A stretch of DNA of 64,000 bases, from the NCBI RefSeq assembly GCF_900111925.1, contig NZ_FOKA01000001.1, forward strand, positions 434,001-498,000, given 5' to 3'. This document shows, piece after piece, positions 1 to 8,582 of the stretch; the first letter of the stretch is position 1; each line of letters starts with the position of its first letter. The stretch is from Cellulomonas marina (GTDB taxonomy: Bacteria; Actinomycetota; Actinomycetes; Actinomycetales; Cellulomonadaceae). Both the position numbers and the translations under genes were made by a program. Below the pieces are notes generated by a model, which worked only from the letters and a program-made list of their open reading frames with translations, made no database searches and had not been told where the DNA came from.

Positions 1-1313
1 TCCCGGACCGCGTCCCCGCCGACGGCGGCCAGCGCCGCGTCGAGGTCGGCGACGAGGTCGCCGACGTCCTCGATGCCGACGGACAGCCGCACGAGGTCGT
101 CGGGCACCTCCAGCGCGGACCCGGCGACGGACGCGTGCGTCATGGCTGCGGGCAGCTCGACGAGGGACTCGACGCCGCCGAGGGACTCGGCCAGCGTGAA
201 CAGCCGGGTCGCGGCGCAGAAGGCCCGGGCCCGGTCGGCGCTGCCCAGCCGGAACGCCACCATCCCGCCGAAGGCCGTCATCTGCCGGGCCGCGACGGCG
301 TGGCCCGGGTCGTCGGGCAGCCCGGGGTAGTGCACCGCGGTCACGGCCGGGTGCGCGCGCAGGTGCTCGGCGACGACGGCGGCGTTCGCGCTGTGCCGGG
401 CCATGCGCACGTCGAGGGTCCGCAGCCCCCGCATCGTGAGCCAGGCGTCGAAGGGGCCGGCGACCGCGCCCGCCGCGTTCTGCAGGAACCCGACCGCGTC
501 CGCGACGAGGTCCGTGCCCGTCGGCCCGACGAGCCCCAGCGGCAGCCGCGCGCCGGCGCCCACGACGACCGCGCCGCCCACGACGTCCGAGTGCCCGCCG
601 ATGTACTTCGTCGTCGAGTGCACGACCACGTCGGCCCCGAGCTCCAGCGGCCGCTGCAGCGCGGGGGAGGCGAAGGTGTTGTCGACGACCAGCAGGGCTC
701 CGGCGGCGTGCGCGATCTCCGCCAGCCGCGCGATGTCCGCGACGCCCAGCAGCGGGTTCGTCGGCGTCTCCACCCACACGACGCCGGTCTGCCCGGGCCG
801 CACCGCCGCGGCCACCGCGTCGGGCTCCCCGAGGCGCGCCGGCGTGTGCTCGATCCCCCAGGGCTGCAGCACCCGTGCCACGAGCCGGTAGGTGCCGCCG
901 TAGGCGTCGTCGGGGATGACGAGGTGCCGGCCGGGCGTCAGCGTGGCCCGCAGCAGCACGTCCTCGGCCGCGAGGCCGGAGGAGAACGCGAAGGCGCGCT
1001 CGCCGCCCTCGACCGCCGCCAGCGCGGTCTGGAGCGCGTCGCGGGTGGGGTTGCCCGAGCGGGAGTACTCGTAGCCGTTGCGCAGGCCGCCGACGCCGTC
1101 CTGGGCGTAGGTCGAGACCTGGTAGATGGGCGGGACGACCGCACCCGTCGTCGGGTCGGGCTCGAGGCCCGCGTGCACGGCGCGGGTGGCGAAGCCGCTC
1201 GGGCCCCCGCCGGGCGACACGGTGCTGGCGTCGGGGGTGCCGCCGGTGCTGGTGCCGGCGTCCGTGCCCCGCCCCTCCTGCGGCTCGCGGTCGGCGGTGG
1301 GCTCGGTGGTCAC
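1..1313 (-). CDS. metB: cystathionine gamma-synthase / gamma-lyase (C-terminus cut by window edge)
   Basis: PLP-dependent Cys/Met metabolism enzyme of transsulfuration, making cystathionine from an activated homoserine and cysteine, or splitting cystathionine. The reading frame shows YEYSRSGNPTRDALQ, then VWVETPTNPLL, the PLP-lysine motif VVHSTTKYIGGHSDVVGG, and the C-terminal SLGGVESLVELPAAMTH block. The GTG start is preceded by AGGAGGA in the minus-strand sense. About 437 codons are visible and the stop lies beyond position 1. It follows the cystathionine beta-synthase gene on the same strand across a 115-bp gap, so the pair probably forms one operon. Synthase and lyase cannot be told apart from sequence alone. 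Family assignment is firm. Confidence 0.9.
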   Translation of the reverse strand, partial: MTTEPTADREPQEGRGTDAGTSTGGTPDASTVSPGGGPSGFATRAVHAGLEPDPTTGAVVPPIYQVSTYAQDGVGGLRNGYEYSRSGNPTRDALQTALAAVEGGERAFAFSSGLAAEDVLLRATLTPGRHLVIPDDAYGGTYRLVARVLQPWGIEHTPARLGEPDAVAAAVRPGQTGVVWVETPTNPLLGVADIARLAEIAHAAGALLVVDNTFASPALQRPLELGADVVVHSTTKYIGGHSDVVGGAVVVGAGARLPLGLVGPTGTDLVADAVGFLQNAAGAVAGPFDAWLTMRGLRTLDVRMARHSANAAVVAEHLRAHPAVTAVHYPGLPDDPGHAVAARQMTAFGGMVAFRLGSADRARAFCAATRLFTLAESLGGVESLVELPAAMTHASVAGSALEVPDDLVRLSVGIEDVGDLVADLDAALAAVGGDAVR

Positions 1314-1331
1314 GGGGGTCCTCCTGGGCGG

Positions 1332-1391
1332 GTGGGTCCTGCACTGGGTCCTGCGGTGGGTCCTGGGGTGGGTCCTGCGGTCAGTCCTGCG
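1332..1391. repeat. 12-bp tandem repeat, five units
   Basis: Five consecutive 12-bp units of the form gtgggtcctgcg with a few substitutions fill most of the gap between the cystathionine beta-synthase stop and the metB ribosome-binding site. It is one of many short minisatellites in the window. No open frame or inverted symmetry explains it. Confidence 0.85.
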
Positions 1392-1428
1392 CTGGGGCGG
1401 GTGCACGAGCGAGCCGGCCGGAGCGGGG

Positions 1429-2829
1429 TCAGCGGGCGGCGTGCTCCAGCAGGTCGGCGCGCGTGAGCACGCCGGTCGGCCGGCCCTCGTCGACGACGAG
1501 CAGCGCGTCGCCGTCCTGCAGCGCGGCGGTGGCGGCGGCCACGGGCTCACCCGCCCCGACCTGGGGGAGCGGGTCGGCCAGGTGCTTGCGCACGGGGTCG
1601 GACAGGCGCGCGGCGCCGGTCCACAACGCGTCGAGCAGCACCCGCTCGGTCACGGCGCCGAGGACCTCGCCGAGCGTGACCGGCGGCTCCTGCGTGACGA
1701 CCGGCAGCTGCGAGACGCCGTACTCGCGCAGGATGCCGATGGCGTCGCGCACCGTCTCGTTCGGGTGGGTGTGCACGAGCGCGGGGAGGTCCCCGCTCTT
1801 GCCGCGGAGCACGTCGCCGACGGTCGTCGTCGCGCCCTCGTCGCGCAGGAAGCCGTAGGAGCGCATCCACGGGTCGGAGAAGATCTTCGACAGGTACCCG
1901 CGGCCGCTGTCCGGCAGCAGCACGACGACGACCGCGCGGGCCGCGGCCGCCGGGTCCTCGCGCTCGAGCCGCTCGGCGACGCGCAGCGCCGCGACGACCG
2001 CCATGCCCGAGCTGCCCCCGACGAGGAGGGCCTCTTCGCGCGCGAGCCGCCGCGTCATGGCGAAGGCCTCGGCGTCGTCGACGGCGAGCACCTCGTCGGG
2101 CACCGTCGGGTCGTACGCGCTCGGCCAGAAGTCCTCGCCCACGCCCTCGACGAGGTAGGGCCGCCCCGTGCCGCCGGAGTACACCGAGCCCTCGGGGTCG
2201 GCGCCCACGACGACGACGGGTCCCCCGGGCCGGTCGCGGCTGACGTCGTGCAGGTAGCGGCCCGTGCCCGTGATCGTGCCGCCCGTGCCCACGCCGGTGA
2301 CCAGGTGGGTCACCCGCCCCTCGGTCGCCCGCCAGATCTCGGGGCCCGTGGAGGCGTAGTGGCTCGCGGGGCCGTCGGGGTTCGCGTACTGGTTCGGCTG
2401 GTACGCGCCGGGGGTCTCGCGCACGAGGCGGGCGGCGACCGAGTAGTAGGAGTCGGGGGAGTCCGGCGCCACCGCGGTCGGCGTCACCACGACCTCGGCG
2501 CCGTAGGCGCGCAGCACGTCCTGCTTCTCCGGGCTCACCTTGTCCGGGCAGACGAAGACGCACCGGTACCCGCGCCGCTGCGCGACGAGCGCGAGGCCGA
2601 CGCCGGTGTTGCCCGACGTGGGCTCGACGATGGTGCCGCCGGGCCGCAGGTCGCCGCGGCGCTCGGCCTCCGCGACGATGCGCGCGGCGATGCGGTCCTT
2701 GATCGACCCGCCCGGGTTGAGGTACTCCACCTTGGCCAGGACGGTCGCGGACAGGCCGGCCGTGACGGCGTGGAGGCGGACGAGCGGGGTGCCGCCGACG
2801 AGGTCGGCGACGTGGTCGACGTACTGCAC
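1429..2829 (-). CDS. cbs: cystathionine beta-synthase
   Basis: PLP enzyme condensing serine (or O-acetylserine) with homocysteine to cystathionine in reverse transsulfuration. It has 466 residues. The N-terminal fold-type II core has GGTPLVRL, the PLP lysine in NPGGSIKDRI, the SGNTG loop and GTGGTITG. The C-terminal third carries a CBS-domain pair (VRDAIGILREYGVSQLPVV and a second block ending GVLTRADLLEHAAR). The heme-binding N-terminal extension of animal enzymes is absent. I chose the GTG at 2829 because the conserved start QYVDHVADLVGGTPLV follows directly and GGAGA lies just upstream; the longer open frame to 3144 runs through the promoter region. It is divergent from rpsO. Confidence 0.93.
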   Translation of the reverse strand: MQYVDHVADLVGGTPLVRLHAVTAGLSATVLAKVEYLNPGGSIKDRIAARIVAEAERRGDLRPGGTIVEPTSGNTGVGLALVAQRRGYRCVFVCPDKVSPEKQDVLRAYGAEVVVTPTAVAPDSPDSYYSVAARLVRETPGAYQPNQYANPDGPASHYASTGPEIWRATEGRVTHLVTGVGTGGTITGTGRYLHDVSRDRPGGPVVVVGADPEGSVYSGGTGRPYLVEGVGEDFWPSAYDPTVPDEVLAVDDAEAFAMTRRLAREEALLVGGSSGMAVVAALRVAERLEREDPAAAARAVVVVLLPDSGRGYLSKIFSDPWMRSYGFLRDEGATTTVGDVLRGKSGDLPALVHTHPNETVRDAIGILREYGVSQLPVVTQEPPVTLGEVLGAVTERVLLDALWTGAARLSDPVRKHLADPLPQVGAGEPVAAATAALQDGDALLVVDEGRPTGVLTRADLLEHAAR

Positions 2830-2898
2830 GGGTGAGGGTCTCCGTCCGGGTGCTGGGTCCCGCCACTGTGCCACGCCGGGTCCGGGCCGTGCTCCTGC

Positions 2899-2904
2899 TA
2901 CCCT
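2899..2904 (+). promoter_or_regulatory. putative -10 of rpsO (TACCCT)
   Basis: TACCCT fits the actinobacterial TAnnnT -10 and would start a transcript near 2911, giving a leader of about 80 nt before the S15 start. No clear -35 is visible. Confidence 0.45.
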
Positions 2905-2991
2905 GGACGCTGCCGTGTGATCGGCCGCGGAACGAGAGAGCCCGGGTGGACGTGCCCCGAGGCACCGCGCAACGAGAACCCAGGGAGAGAC

Positions 2992-3261
2992 GTGCCGCTC
3001 GACAGTGCCATCAAGCAGTCCATCATGACCGAGTACGCCACGCACGAGGGCGACACCGGTTCCCCCGAGGTCCAGATCGCGGTGCTCACGCAGCGCATCA
3101 AGGACCTGACCGAGCACCTCAAGGCGCACAAGCACGACCACCACAGCCGCCGCGGGCTGCTGCTGCTGGTCGGACGCCGTCGTCGTCTGCTCGGCTACCT
3201 GCAGAAGATCGACATCAACCGCTACCGCTCGATCATCGAGCGGCTCGGCCTGCGCCGCTGA
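2992..3261 (+). CDS. rpsO: 30S ribosomal protein S15
   Basis: Primary 16S rRNA-binding protein of the small-subunit platform. The 89-residue product is the standard length and matches the family throughout: the internal block [36 protein letters not shown], and the end [21 protein letters not shown]. The GTG start at 2992 has GGGAGA seven bases upstream. The longer in-frame ATG at 2917 would add 25 residues not seen in the family. A strong hairpin lies just downstream, before pnp; the rpsO-pnp order is widespread in bacteria. Confidence 0.97.
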   Translation: MPLDSAIKQSIMTEYATHEGDTGSPEVQIAVLTQRIKDLTEHLKAHKHDHHSRRGLLLLVGRRRRLLGYLQKIDINRYRSIIERLGLRR

Positions 3262-3267
3262 ACGACC

Positions 3268-3305
3268 GGGACCAGCCCGGACCCGCCCGGGTCCGGGCTG
3301 GTCCC
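3268..3305 (+). terminator. strong hairpin after rpsO
   Basis: Perfect inverted repeat: two 17-nt arms (3268-3284 and 3289-3305) around a 4-nt loop, starting seven bases after the rpsO stop. No T-tract follows, as is common in high-G+C Actinobacteria. It probably terminates or attenuates transcription, or protects the rpsO mRNA end. Confidence 0.8.
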
Positions 3306-3547
3306 GCGTGAGGGCCGCGCGCCGCGACGGCGCCGGCCCGGGTCGCAGGCCCCAGCACCACCCGCACGACCAGCACCACCGAAGGCATCACCGAAGGCAC
3401 CACGCAGTCCGCGCCGGCCCGCTCGTCCGGTCCTCGGTAGTGGCCCGCCGGAACCCCGCGCCGCACGCGCGTGACGGGGCGTCCGACGGCCACGGTCGAA
3501 GACCGCCGCGGGGCCCGGGCCGGCGCCCGTCCCGAAGGAGGGCACCC

Positions 3548-5776
3548 GTGGAGGGTCCCGAGATCCAGTTCGCCGAGGCCGTGATCGACAACGGTCGCTT
3601 CGGCACCCGCACCGTCCGGTTCGAGACCGGCCGCCTCGCCAAGCAGGCCGCCGGCTCCGCCGTCGCCTACCTCGACGGCGACACGATGCTCCTGTCGGCC
3701 ACGACGGCCGGCAAGCACCCCAAGGAGCAGTTCGACTTCTTCCCGCTCACCGTCGACGTCGAGGAGCGCTCCTACGCCGCCGGCAAGATCCCCGGCGCGT
3801 TCTTCCGCCGCGAGGGCCGCCCCTCGACGGACGCGATCCTCGCGTGCCGCCTCATCGACCGCCCGCTGCGCCCCCTGTTCGTCAAGGGCCTGCGCAACGA
3901 GGTCCAGGTCGTCGTGACGGTCCTGGCGATCCACCCCGACGACGCCTACGACGTCCTCGCGATCAACGCCGCGTCCATCTCGACGCAGCTGTCCGGCCTG
4001 CCGTTCTCCGGCCCGGTCGGCGCCACGCGCATCGCGCTCGTCGACGGCCAGTGGGTCGCGTTCCCGCGCTACTCCGAGCGCGAGCGCGCCACGTTCGACA
4101 TGGTCGTCGCCGGCCGCGTCGTGGGCGACGACGTCGCCATCGCGATGATCGAGGCCGAGGCGCCCGACAGCTCGTGGGACCTCATCCACGGCGGCGGCGG
4201 CACCGCGCCGACCGAGGACGTCGTCGCCGCGGGCCTGGAGGCGGCCAAGCCGTTCATCCGCGCCCTCGTCGAGGCGCAGCAGCAGCTCGCCGCGTCCTCC
4301 GCCAAGGAGACGCAGGAGTTCCCGACGTTCCCCGACTACCAGGGCGACGTCTACGCCGCCGTGGAGTCCGCGGTCTCCGGCCGCCTGGGCGAGGCGCTGT
4401 CCATCGCCGACAAGCAGACCCGCGAGGGCCGGCTCGACGAGATCAAGGGCGAGGTCCAGGCCGAGCTCGCCGAGGCGTTCGCGGGCCGCGAGAAGGAGGT
4501 GTCGGCCGCCTACCGCTCCGTGCAGAAGGCGCTCATCCGGCAGCGCATCCTCACGGACGGCTTCCGCATCGACGGCCGCGGCCTGCGCGACATCCGCACG
4601 CTCTCGGCCGAGGTCGAGGTCCTGCCCCGCGTGCACGGCTCCGCGATCTTCGAGCGCGGCGAGACGCAGATCATGGGTGTCACGACGCTCAACATGCTGC
4701 GGATGGAGCAGCAGATCGACTCGCTGTCGCCGGTGACGAAGAAGCGCTACATGCACCACTACAACTTCCCGCCGTTCTCCACGGGCGAGACGGGCCGCGT
4801 CGGCTCGCCGAAGCGCCGCGAGATCGGCCACGGCGCGCTGGCCGAGCGGGCGATCGTGCCCGTCCTGCCGACCCGCGAGGAGTTCCCCTACGCGATCCGC
4901 CAGGTCTCCGAGGCGCTGGGCTCCAACGGCTCGACGTCCATGGGCTCGGTCTGCGCCGCGACGCTGTCGCTGCTCAACGCCGGTGTGCCGCTCAAGGCTC
5001 CCGTCGCGGGCATCGCGATGGGCCTCGTGTCCGACACGGTCGAGGGCCAGACGCGCTACGCCGCGCTGACCGACATCCTCGGCGCGGAGGACGCCTTCGG
5101 CGACATGGACTTCAAGGTCGCCGGCACGCGTGAGTTCGTCACGGCCATCCAGCTCGACACGAAGCTCGACGGCATCCCCGCCTCCGTCCTGGCCGGCGCG
5201 CTGACGCAGGCCAAGGAGGCGCGCCTGGCGATCCTCGACGTCATCGCCGAGGCGATCGACGTGCCGGACGAGATGAGCCCGTACGCGCCGCGCGTCATCA
5301 CGGTGAAGGTCCCCGTCGACAAGATCGGCGAGGTCATCGGCCCGAAGGGCAAGATGATCAACCAGATCCAGGAGGAGACCGGCGCCGACATCTCCATCGA
5401 GGACGACGGCACGGTCTACATCGGCGCGGTGGACGGCCCGTCCGCCGAGGCCGCGCGGGCGGCGATCAACGCGATCGCCAACCCGCACATGCCCGAGGTG
5501 GGCGAGCGCTTCGTCGGCACGGTCGTCAAGACCACGACGTTCGGCGCGTTCGTCTCCCTGTCCCCGGGCAAGGACGGGCTGCTGCACATCTCGCAGATCC
5601 GCAAGCTCGTGGGCGGCCGTCGCGTGGAGAACGTCGAGGACGTCCTCGCGGTCGGCCAGAAGGTCCAGGTCGAGATCGGCGAGATCGACCCGCGCGGCAA
5701 GCTCTCGCTGCACGCGGTCGTCGAGGAGGGTGCGGGCGGCGACGCCGAGGCCCCGGCGCAGACGGTCGACGCCTGA
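3548..5776 (+). CDS. pnp: polyribonucleotide nucleotidyltransferase (PNPase)
   Basis: Phosphorolytic 3'-5' exoribonuclease and RNA tailing enzyme. The 742 residues show two RNase PH folds (first with [27 protein letters not shown], second from about residue 340 with [14 protein letters not shown] and [11 protein letters not shown]), then a KH domain ([18 protein letters not shown]) and an S1 domain ([26 protein letters not shown]). The GTG at 3548 follows AAGGAGG. The longer frame from 3308 runs through the non-coding leader. The 240-bp region before it, after the rpsO hairpin, has no clear promoter but could hold leader structures for autoregulation, which is known for pnp elsewhere. The M16 peptidase gene follows two bases after the stop. 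Confidence 0.97.
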   Translation: MEGPEIQFAEAVIDNGRFGTRTVRFETGRLAKQAAGSAVAYLDGDTMLLSATTAGKHPKEQFDFFPLTVDVEERSYAAGKIPGAFFRREGRPSTDAILACRLIDRPLRPLFVKGLRNEVQVVVTVLAIHPDDAYDVLAINAASISTQLSGLPFSGPVGATRIALVDGQWVAFPRYSERERATFDMVVAGRVVGDDVAIAMIEAEAPDSSWDLIHGGGGTAPTEDVVAAGLEAAKPFIRALVEAQQQLAASSAKETQEFPTFPDYQGDVYAAVESAVSGRLGEALSIADKQTREGRLDEIKGEVQAELAEAFAGREKEVSAAYRSVQKALIRQRILTDGFRIDGRGLRDIRTLSAEVEVLPRVHGSAIFERGETQIMGVTTLNMLRMEQQIDSLSPVTKKRYMHHYNFPPFSTGETGRVGSPKRREIGHGALAERAIVPVLPTREEFPYAIRQVSEALGSNGSTSMGSVCAATLSLLNAGVPLKAPVAGIAMGLVSDTVEGQTRYAALTDILGAEDAFGDMDFKVAGTREFVTAIQLDTKLDGIPASVLAGALTQAKEARLAILDVIAEAIDVPDEMSPYAPRVITVKVPVDKIGEVIGPKGKMINQIQEETGADISIEDDGTVYIGAVDGPSAEAARAAINAIANPHMPEVGERFVGTVVKTTTFGAFVSLSPGKDGLLHISQIRKLVGGRRVENVEDVLAVGQKVQVEIGEIDPRGKLSLHAVVEEGAGGDAEAPAQTVDA

Positions 5777-5778
5777 CG

Positions 5779-7122
5779 GTGCCCCTCGACCTCCCGCTCG
5801 TCGCCCCCGGCACCGCCGGGGCCGAGCTGCGCGCCGGGCAGGACGGCGACGGACTCGTCCGTCGGTCCGTCCTGCCCGGCGGGGTCCGGGTGCTCACGGA
5901 GCACATGCCGGGCCTGCGGTCCGCGTCCGTCGGGGCGTGGATCGGCGTCGGGTCCCGTGACGAGGAGTCCGGGCACCACGGCTCGACGCACTTCCTCGAG
6001 CACCTGCTCTTCAAGGGGACGGCGCGGCGCACGGCGATGGACATCGCCGAGGCGTTCGACGCGGTCGGCGGCGAGGCCAACGCCGCCACCGGCAAGGAGC
6101 ACACCTGCTACTACGCCAAGGTGCTCGACGAGGACCTGCCGATGGCCGTCGACGTCATCGCCGACATGGTCACCTCCGCGCGCCTGGACGCCGACGAGCT
6201 CGAGACCGAGCGCGGCGTCATCCTCGAAGAGCTCGCGATGAACGACGACGACCCCAGCGACGTCGCCCACGAGCAGTTCACCCTCGTCGCGCTGGGCGAG
6301 CACCCGCTGGCCCGGCCCATCGGCGGCACGCCGGAGAGCATCCGCGACGTGCCCCGCGACGCGGTGTGGGAGCACTACCGCTGGCACTACCGCCCCGACA
6401 CCCTCGTCGTGAGCGCGGCGGGCAACGTCGACCACGACGCGCTGTGCGCGCAGGTCGAGAAGGCGGTGCGGGACGGCGGCTGGACGCTGGACGCCGCTGC
6501 CGTGCCCGCCGCGCGCCGGGTCGCCGGCCGCGACCTGCCGCCGGGGACGGGCGGGCTGCCCGCCGACGCGCGCGAGCGCACCGTGCGCCGCCCCAGCGAG
6601 CAGGCGAACGTCGTGGTCGGCTGCGCCGGCCTCACGGCCACCGACGAGCGGCGGTTCACGCTGTCCGTGCTCAACGCCGTGCTCGGCGGGGGCATGTCCT
6701 CCCGGCTCTTCCAGGAGATCCGCGAGAAGCGCGGCCTGGCCTACTCCACGTACTCCTTCGCCTCCGGGCACGCGGACACGGGCGTCTTCGGCCTGTACGC
6801 CGGCTGCACGCCGGGGCGCGTGGACGAGGTGACGGCGCTGCTCGTCGCCGAGTGGGAGCGCCTGGCCGACGGCGGGCTCGACGACGCCGAGCTGCAGCGG
6901 GGCATCGGCCAGCTCTCCGGCGGGCTCGTCCTGGGCATGGAGGACACCGGCTCGCGCATGGGCCGGCTCGGCAAGGCGGAGCTGGTGCACGGCGAGCTCG
7001 TGTCCGTCGACGAGTCCCTGGCGCGCGTCCGGGACGTGACGGCGGCGCAGGTGCAGGCCCTGGCGGGCGAGCTGCTCGGCCGTCCGCGGACCGTCGTGCG
7101 CGTCGGCCCGCTCGGGGACTGA
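5779..7122 (+). CDS. M16 family zinc metallopeptidase (PepR-like)
   Basis: Insulinase-like zinc peptidase of 447 residues, the length of a single processing-peptidase-like subunit. The inverted zinc motif HxxEH is HFLEH at residues 71-75, followed by the downstream acidic helix LETERGVILEELAMNDDDP that supplies the third ligand in this family. The C-terminal M16 half contains GGGMSSRLFQEIREKRGLAYS. The GTG start lies two bases after the pnp stop, so the two are translationally linked. A peptidase gene directly after pnp is the mycobacterial arrangement (gpsI-pepR). Substrate is unknown. Confidence 0.92.
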   Translation: MPLDLPLVAPGTAGAELRAGQDGDGLVRRSVLPGGVRVLTEHMPGLRSASVGAWIGVGSRDEESGHHGSTHFLEHLLFKGTARRTAMDIAEAFDAVGGEANAATGKEHTCYYAKVLDEDLPMAVDVIADMVTSARLDADELETERGVILEELAMNDDDPSDVAHEQFTLVALGEHPLARPIGGTPESIRDVPRDAVWEHYRWHYRPDTLVVSAAGNVDHDALCAQVEKAVRDGGWTLDAAAVPAARRVAGRDLPPGTGGLPADARERTVRRPSEQANVVVGCAGLTATDERRFTLSVLNAVLGGGMSSRLFQEIREKRGLAYSTYSFASGHADTGVFGLYAGCTPGRVDEVTALLVAEWERLADGGLDDAELQRGIGQLSGGLVLGMEDTGSRMGRLGKAELVHGELVSVDESLARVRDVTAAQVQALAGELLGRPRTVVRVGPLGD

Positions 7123-7139
7123 GCGGGACGGCGCCGGCG

Positions 7140-7994
7140 ATGACCGACACGTCTGCGTCCCCCGTGACGTCCGGGGCGACGTCCGACACGACGTCCGACA
7201 CGACGTCCGACGAGACGTCCGCAGCGGCACCGCCGGCACCGCTGCGCGTCGCGGTGCTCGGCGCCGGCGGACGGATGGGCCGCCAGACCGTCGCCGCCCT
7301 CGACGCCGCCGACGACCTGCGGGTCGTCGCGCGGCTCGGGCGCGGCGACGACCTGGCGGCACTGCTCGCCGCGGTGGACCGTCCCGACGTCGTCGTGGAC
7401 TTCACCGTGCCGGACGTGACGCTGGCCCACGTGCTGACCTGCGTCGCCGCCCGCGTCCACGTCGTCGTCGGCACGACGGGCTGGGACGACGCGGCGCTGG
7501 ACCGGGTGCGCGCCGCCCTGGCCGACGCGCCGGGCACCGGCGTCGTCGTGGCCCCCAACTTCGCGCTCTCCGCGGTGCTGACCATGCACGTCGCGGCGCT
7601 CGCCGCCCCCTGGTTCGAGTCCGTCGAGGTCGTCGAGCTGCACCACCCCGACAAGCTCGACGCGCCGTCGGGCACCGCGCGCCACACCGCCGCGGCGATC
7701 GCGGCGGCCCGGGCGGCGGCGGGCGTCGGCCCGTCCCCGGACGCGACCGTGCACGCGACCGACGGCGCCCGCGGTGCCGACGTCGACGGGGTGCGCGTGC
7801 ACGCCGTCCGCCTGCGGGGCCTCGTCGCCCACGAGGAGGTGCTCCTCGGCAACCCCGGGGAGCAGCTCACCATCCGGACCGACACCTTCGACCGCAGCTC
7901 CTTCATGCCGGGCGTGCTGCTGGCGGTCCGGCAGGTCGGGTCGCGCCCGGGGCTCACGGTCGGCCTGGAGCACCTCCTCGGCCTCGTGCCGTGA
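7140..7994 (+). CDS. dapB: 4-hydroxy-tetrahydrodipicolinate reductase
   Basis: NAD(P)H-dependent reductase of the diaminopimelate/lysine pathway. The 284-residue product has the dinucleotide-binding loop VLGAGGRMGRQ near residue 37, VDFTVPD, GTTGW, the active-site block ELHHPDKLDAPSGTA, and the end SFMPGVLLAVRQV. The first 30 residues are an Asp/Thr/Ser-rich tail made by a 12-bp nucleotide repeat; the normal enzyme begins at LRVAVLGAGG. The ATG at 7140 is the first usable start after the M16 stop; a later internal start cannot be excluded but none is obvious. Its stop overlaps the next start (GTGA). dapA and dapF are elsewhere in the window. Confidence 0.95.
   Translation: MTDTSASPVTSGATSDTTSDTTSDETSAAAPPAPLRVAVLGAGGRMGRQTVAALDAADDLRVVARLGRGDDLAALLAAVDRPDVVVDFTVPDVTLAHVLTCVAARVHVVVGTTGWDDAALDRVRAALADAPGTGVVVAPNFALSAVLTMHVAALAAPWFESVEVVELHHPDKLDAPSGTARHTAAAIAAARAAAGVGPSPDATVHATDGARGADVDGVRVHAVRLRGLVAHEEVLLGNPGEQLTIRTDTFDRSSFMPGVLLAVRQVGSRPGLTVGLEHLLGLVP
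7166..7225. repeat. 12-bp repeat inside dapB N-terminus
   Basis: Five 12-bp units (gacgtccgacac and variants) encode the N-terminal Ser-Asp-Thr-Thr-type tail of DapB, in frame. The enzyme core begins just after the array, so length changes here should be harmless to the catalytic domain. Confidence 0.85.
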
Positions 7995-8476
7995 ACGCCG
8001 CCGTCCCGCGGCGCCGCCGTCCGACCGGCGGCCTCGTCGCCGCGGTCGCGCTCAGCGGCCTGCTGGCCCTGTACTTCGTGCTCGTGCTGGGGCGCTCGGT
8101 GGCGCTCGTGCGGACGGGGGAGCCGGTCGGGGTGGCGCTGGGGCTGGCGTTCGCGCTCCTGCCCCTCGTCGCCCTGGTGCTCATCGCGCGGGAGTGGCTG
8201 CTCGCGCTGCACGTGCAGCGGATGGCCGACACCCTCGCCGCCGCCGGGGATCTGCCCGTCGACAGGCTGCCGCGCTCGCCCGGGGGCCGCATCGACCGCG
8301 AGGCCGCGCGCGCGGCCTTCGACCCCGCCCGCGACGCCGTGGAGGCCGACCCGGAGAGCTGGGCCGCCTGGTACCACCTCGCCTTCGCCTACGACGCCGC
8401 GGGCGACCGCCGTCGGGCGCGCGAGGCCCTCCGGACGGCTCGCCGTCTCTGGCGCACGGCCGCCGGCTCCCGCTAG
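7991..8476 (+). CDS. two-helix membrane protein with TPR-like C-terminus
   Basis: The 161-residue product is not assigned to a named family. Two hydrophobic segments (about residues 13-35 and 47-66) form an N-terminal hairpin. The C-terminal part, PARDAVEADPESWAAWYHLAFAYDAAGDRRRAREALRTA, reads like a tetratricopeptide repeat, suggesting protein-protein contact on the cytoplasmic side. Its GTG start overlaps the dapB stop by 4 bp, so it is probably co-translated with it. Function unknown. Confidence 0.75.
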   Translation: MNAAVPRRRRPTGGLVAAVALSGLLALYFVLVLGRSVALVRTGEPVGVALGLAFALLPLVALVLIAREWLLALHVQRMADTLAAAGDLPVDRLPRSPGGRIDREAARAAFDPARDAVEADPESWAAWYHLAFAYDAAGDRRRAREALRTARRLWRTAAGSR

Positions 8477-8582
8477 CCGCACGGGCATCTCCTCCCCGTC
8501 ACCCGCTCGGGTTACCCTCGCCTCTCCGTGTGCCCAGGGCCGGTGCGGCCGGTCCTCCCGACGGCGACCACCAGGAGGTCCT

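Noticed and set aside
2830-3144. N-terminal extension of cystathionine beta-synthase
   Set aside because: The extra frame covers the divergent rpsO promoter and part of rpsO and has no similarity to heme-type CBS extensions.
3233-5713. Long minus-strand frame opposite pnp
   Set aside because: Mirror of a conserved gene in the third-position GC frame; composition is Arg/Leu/Asp repeats typical of antisense shadows.
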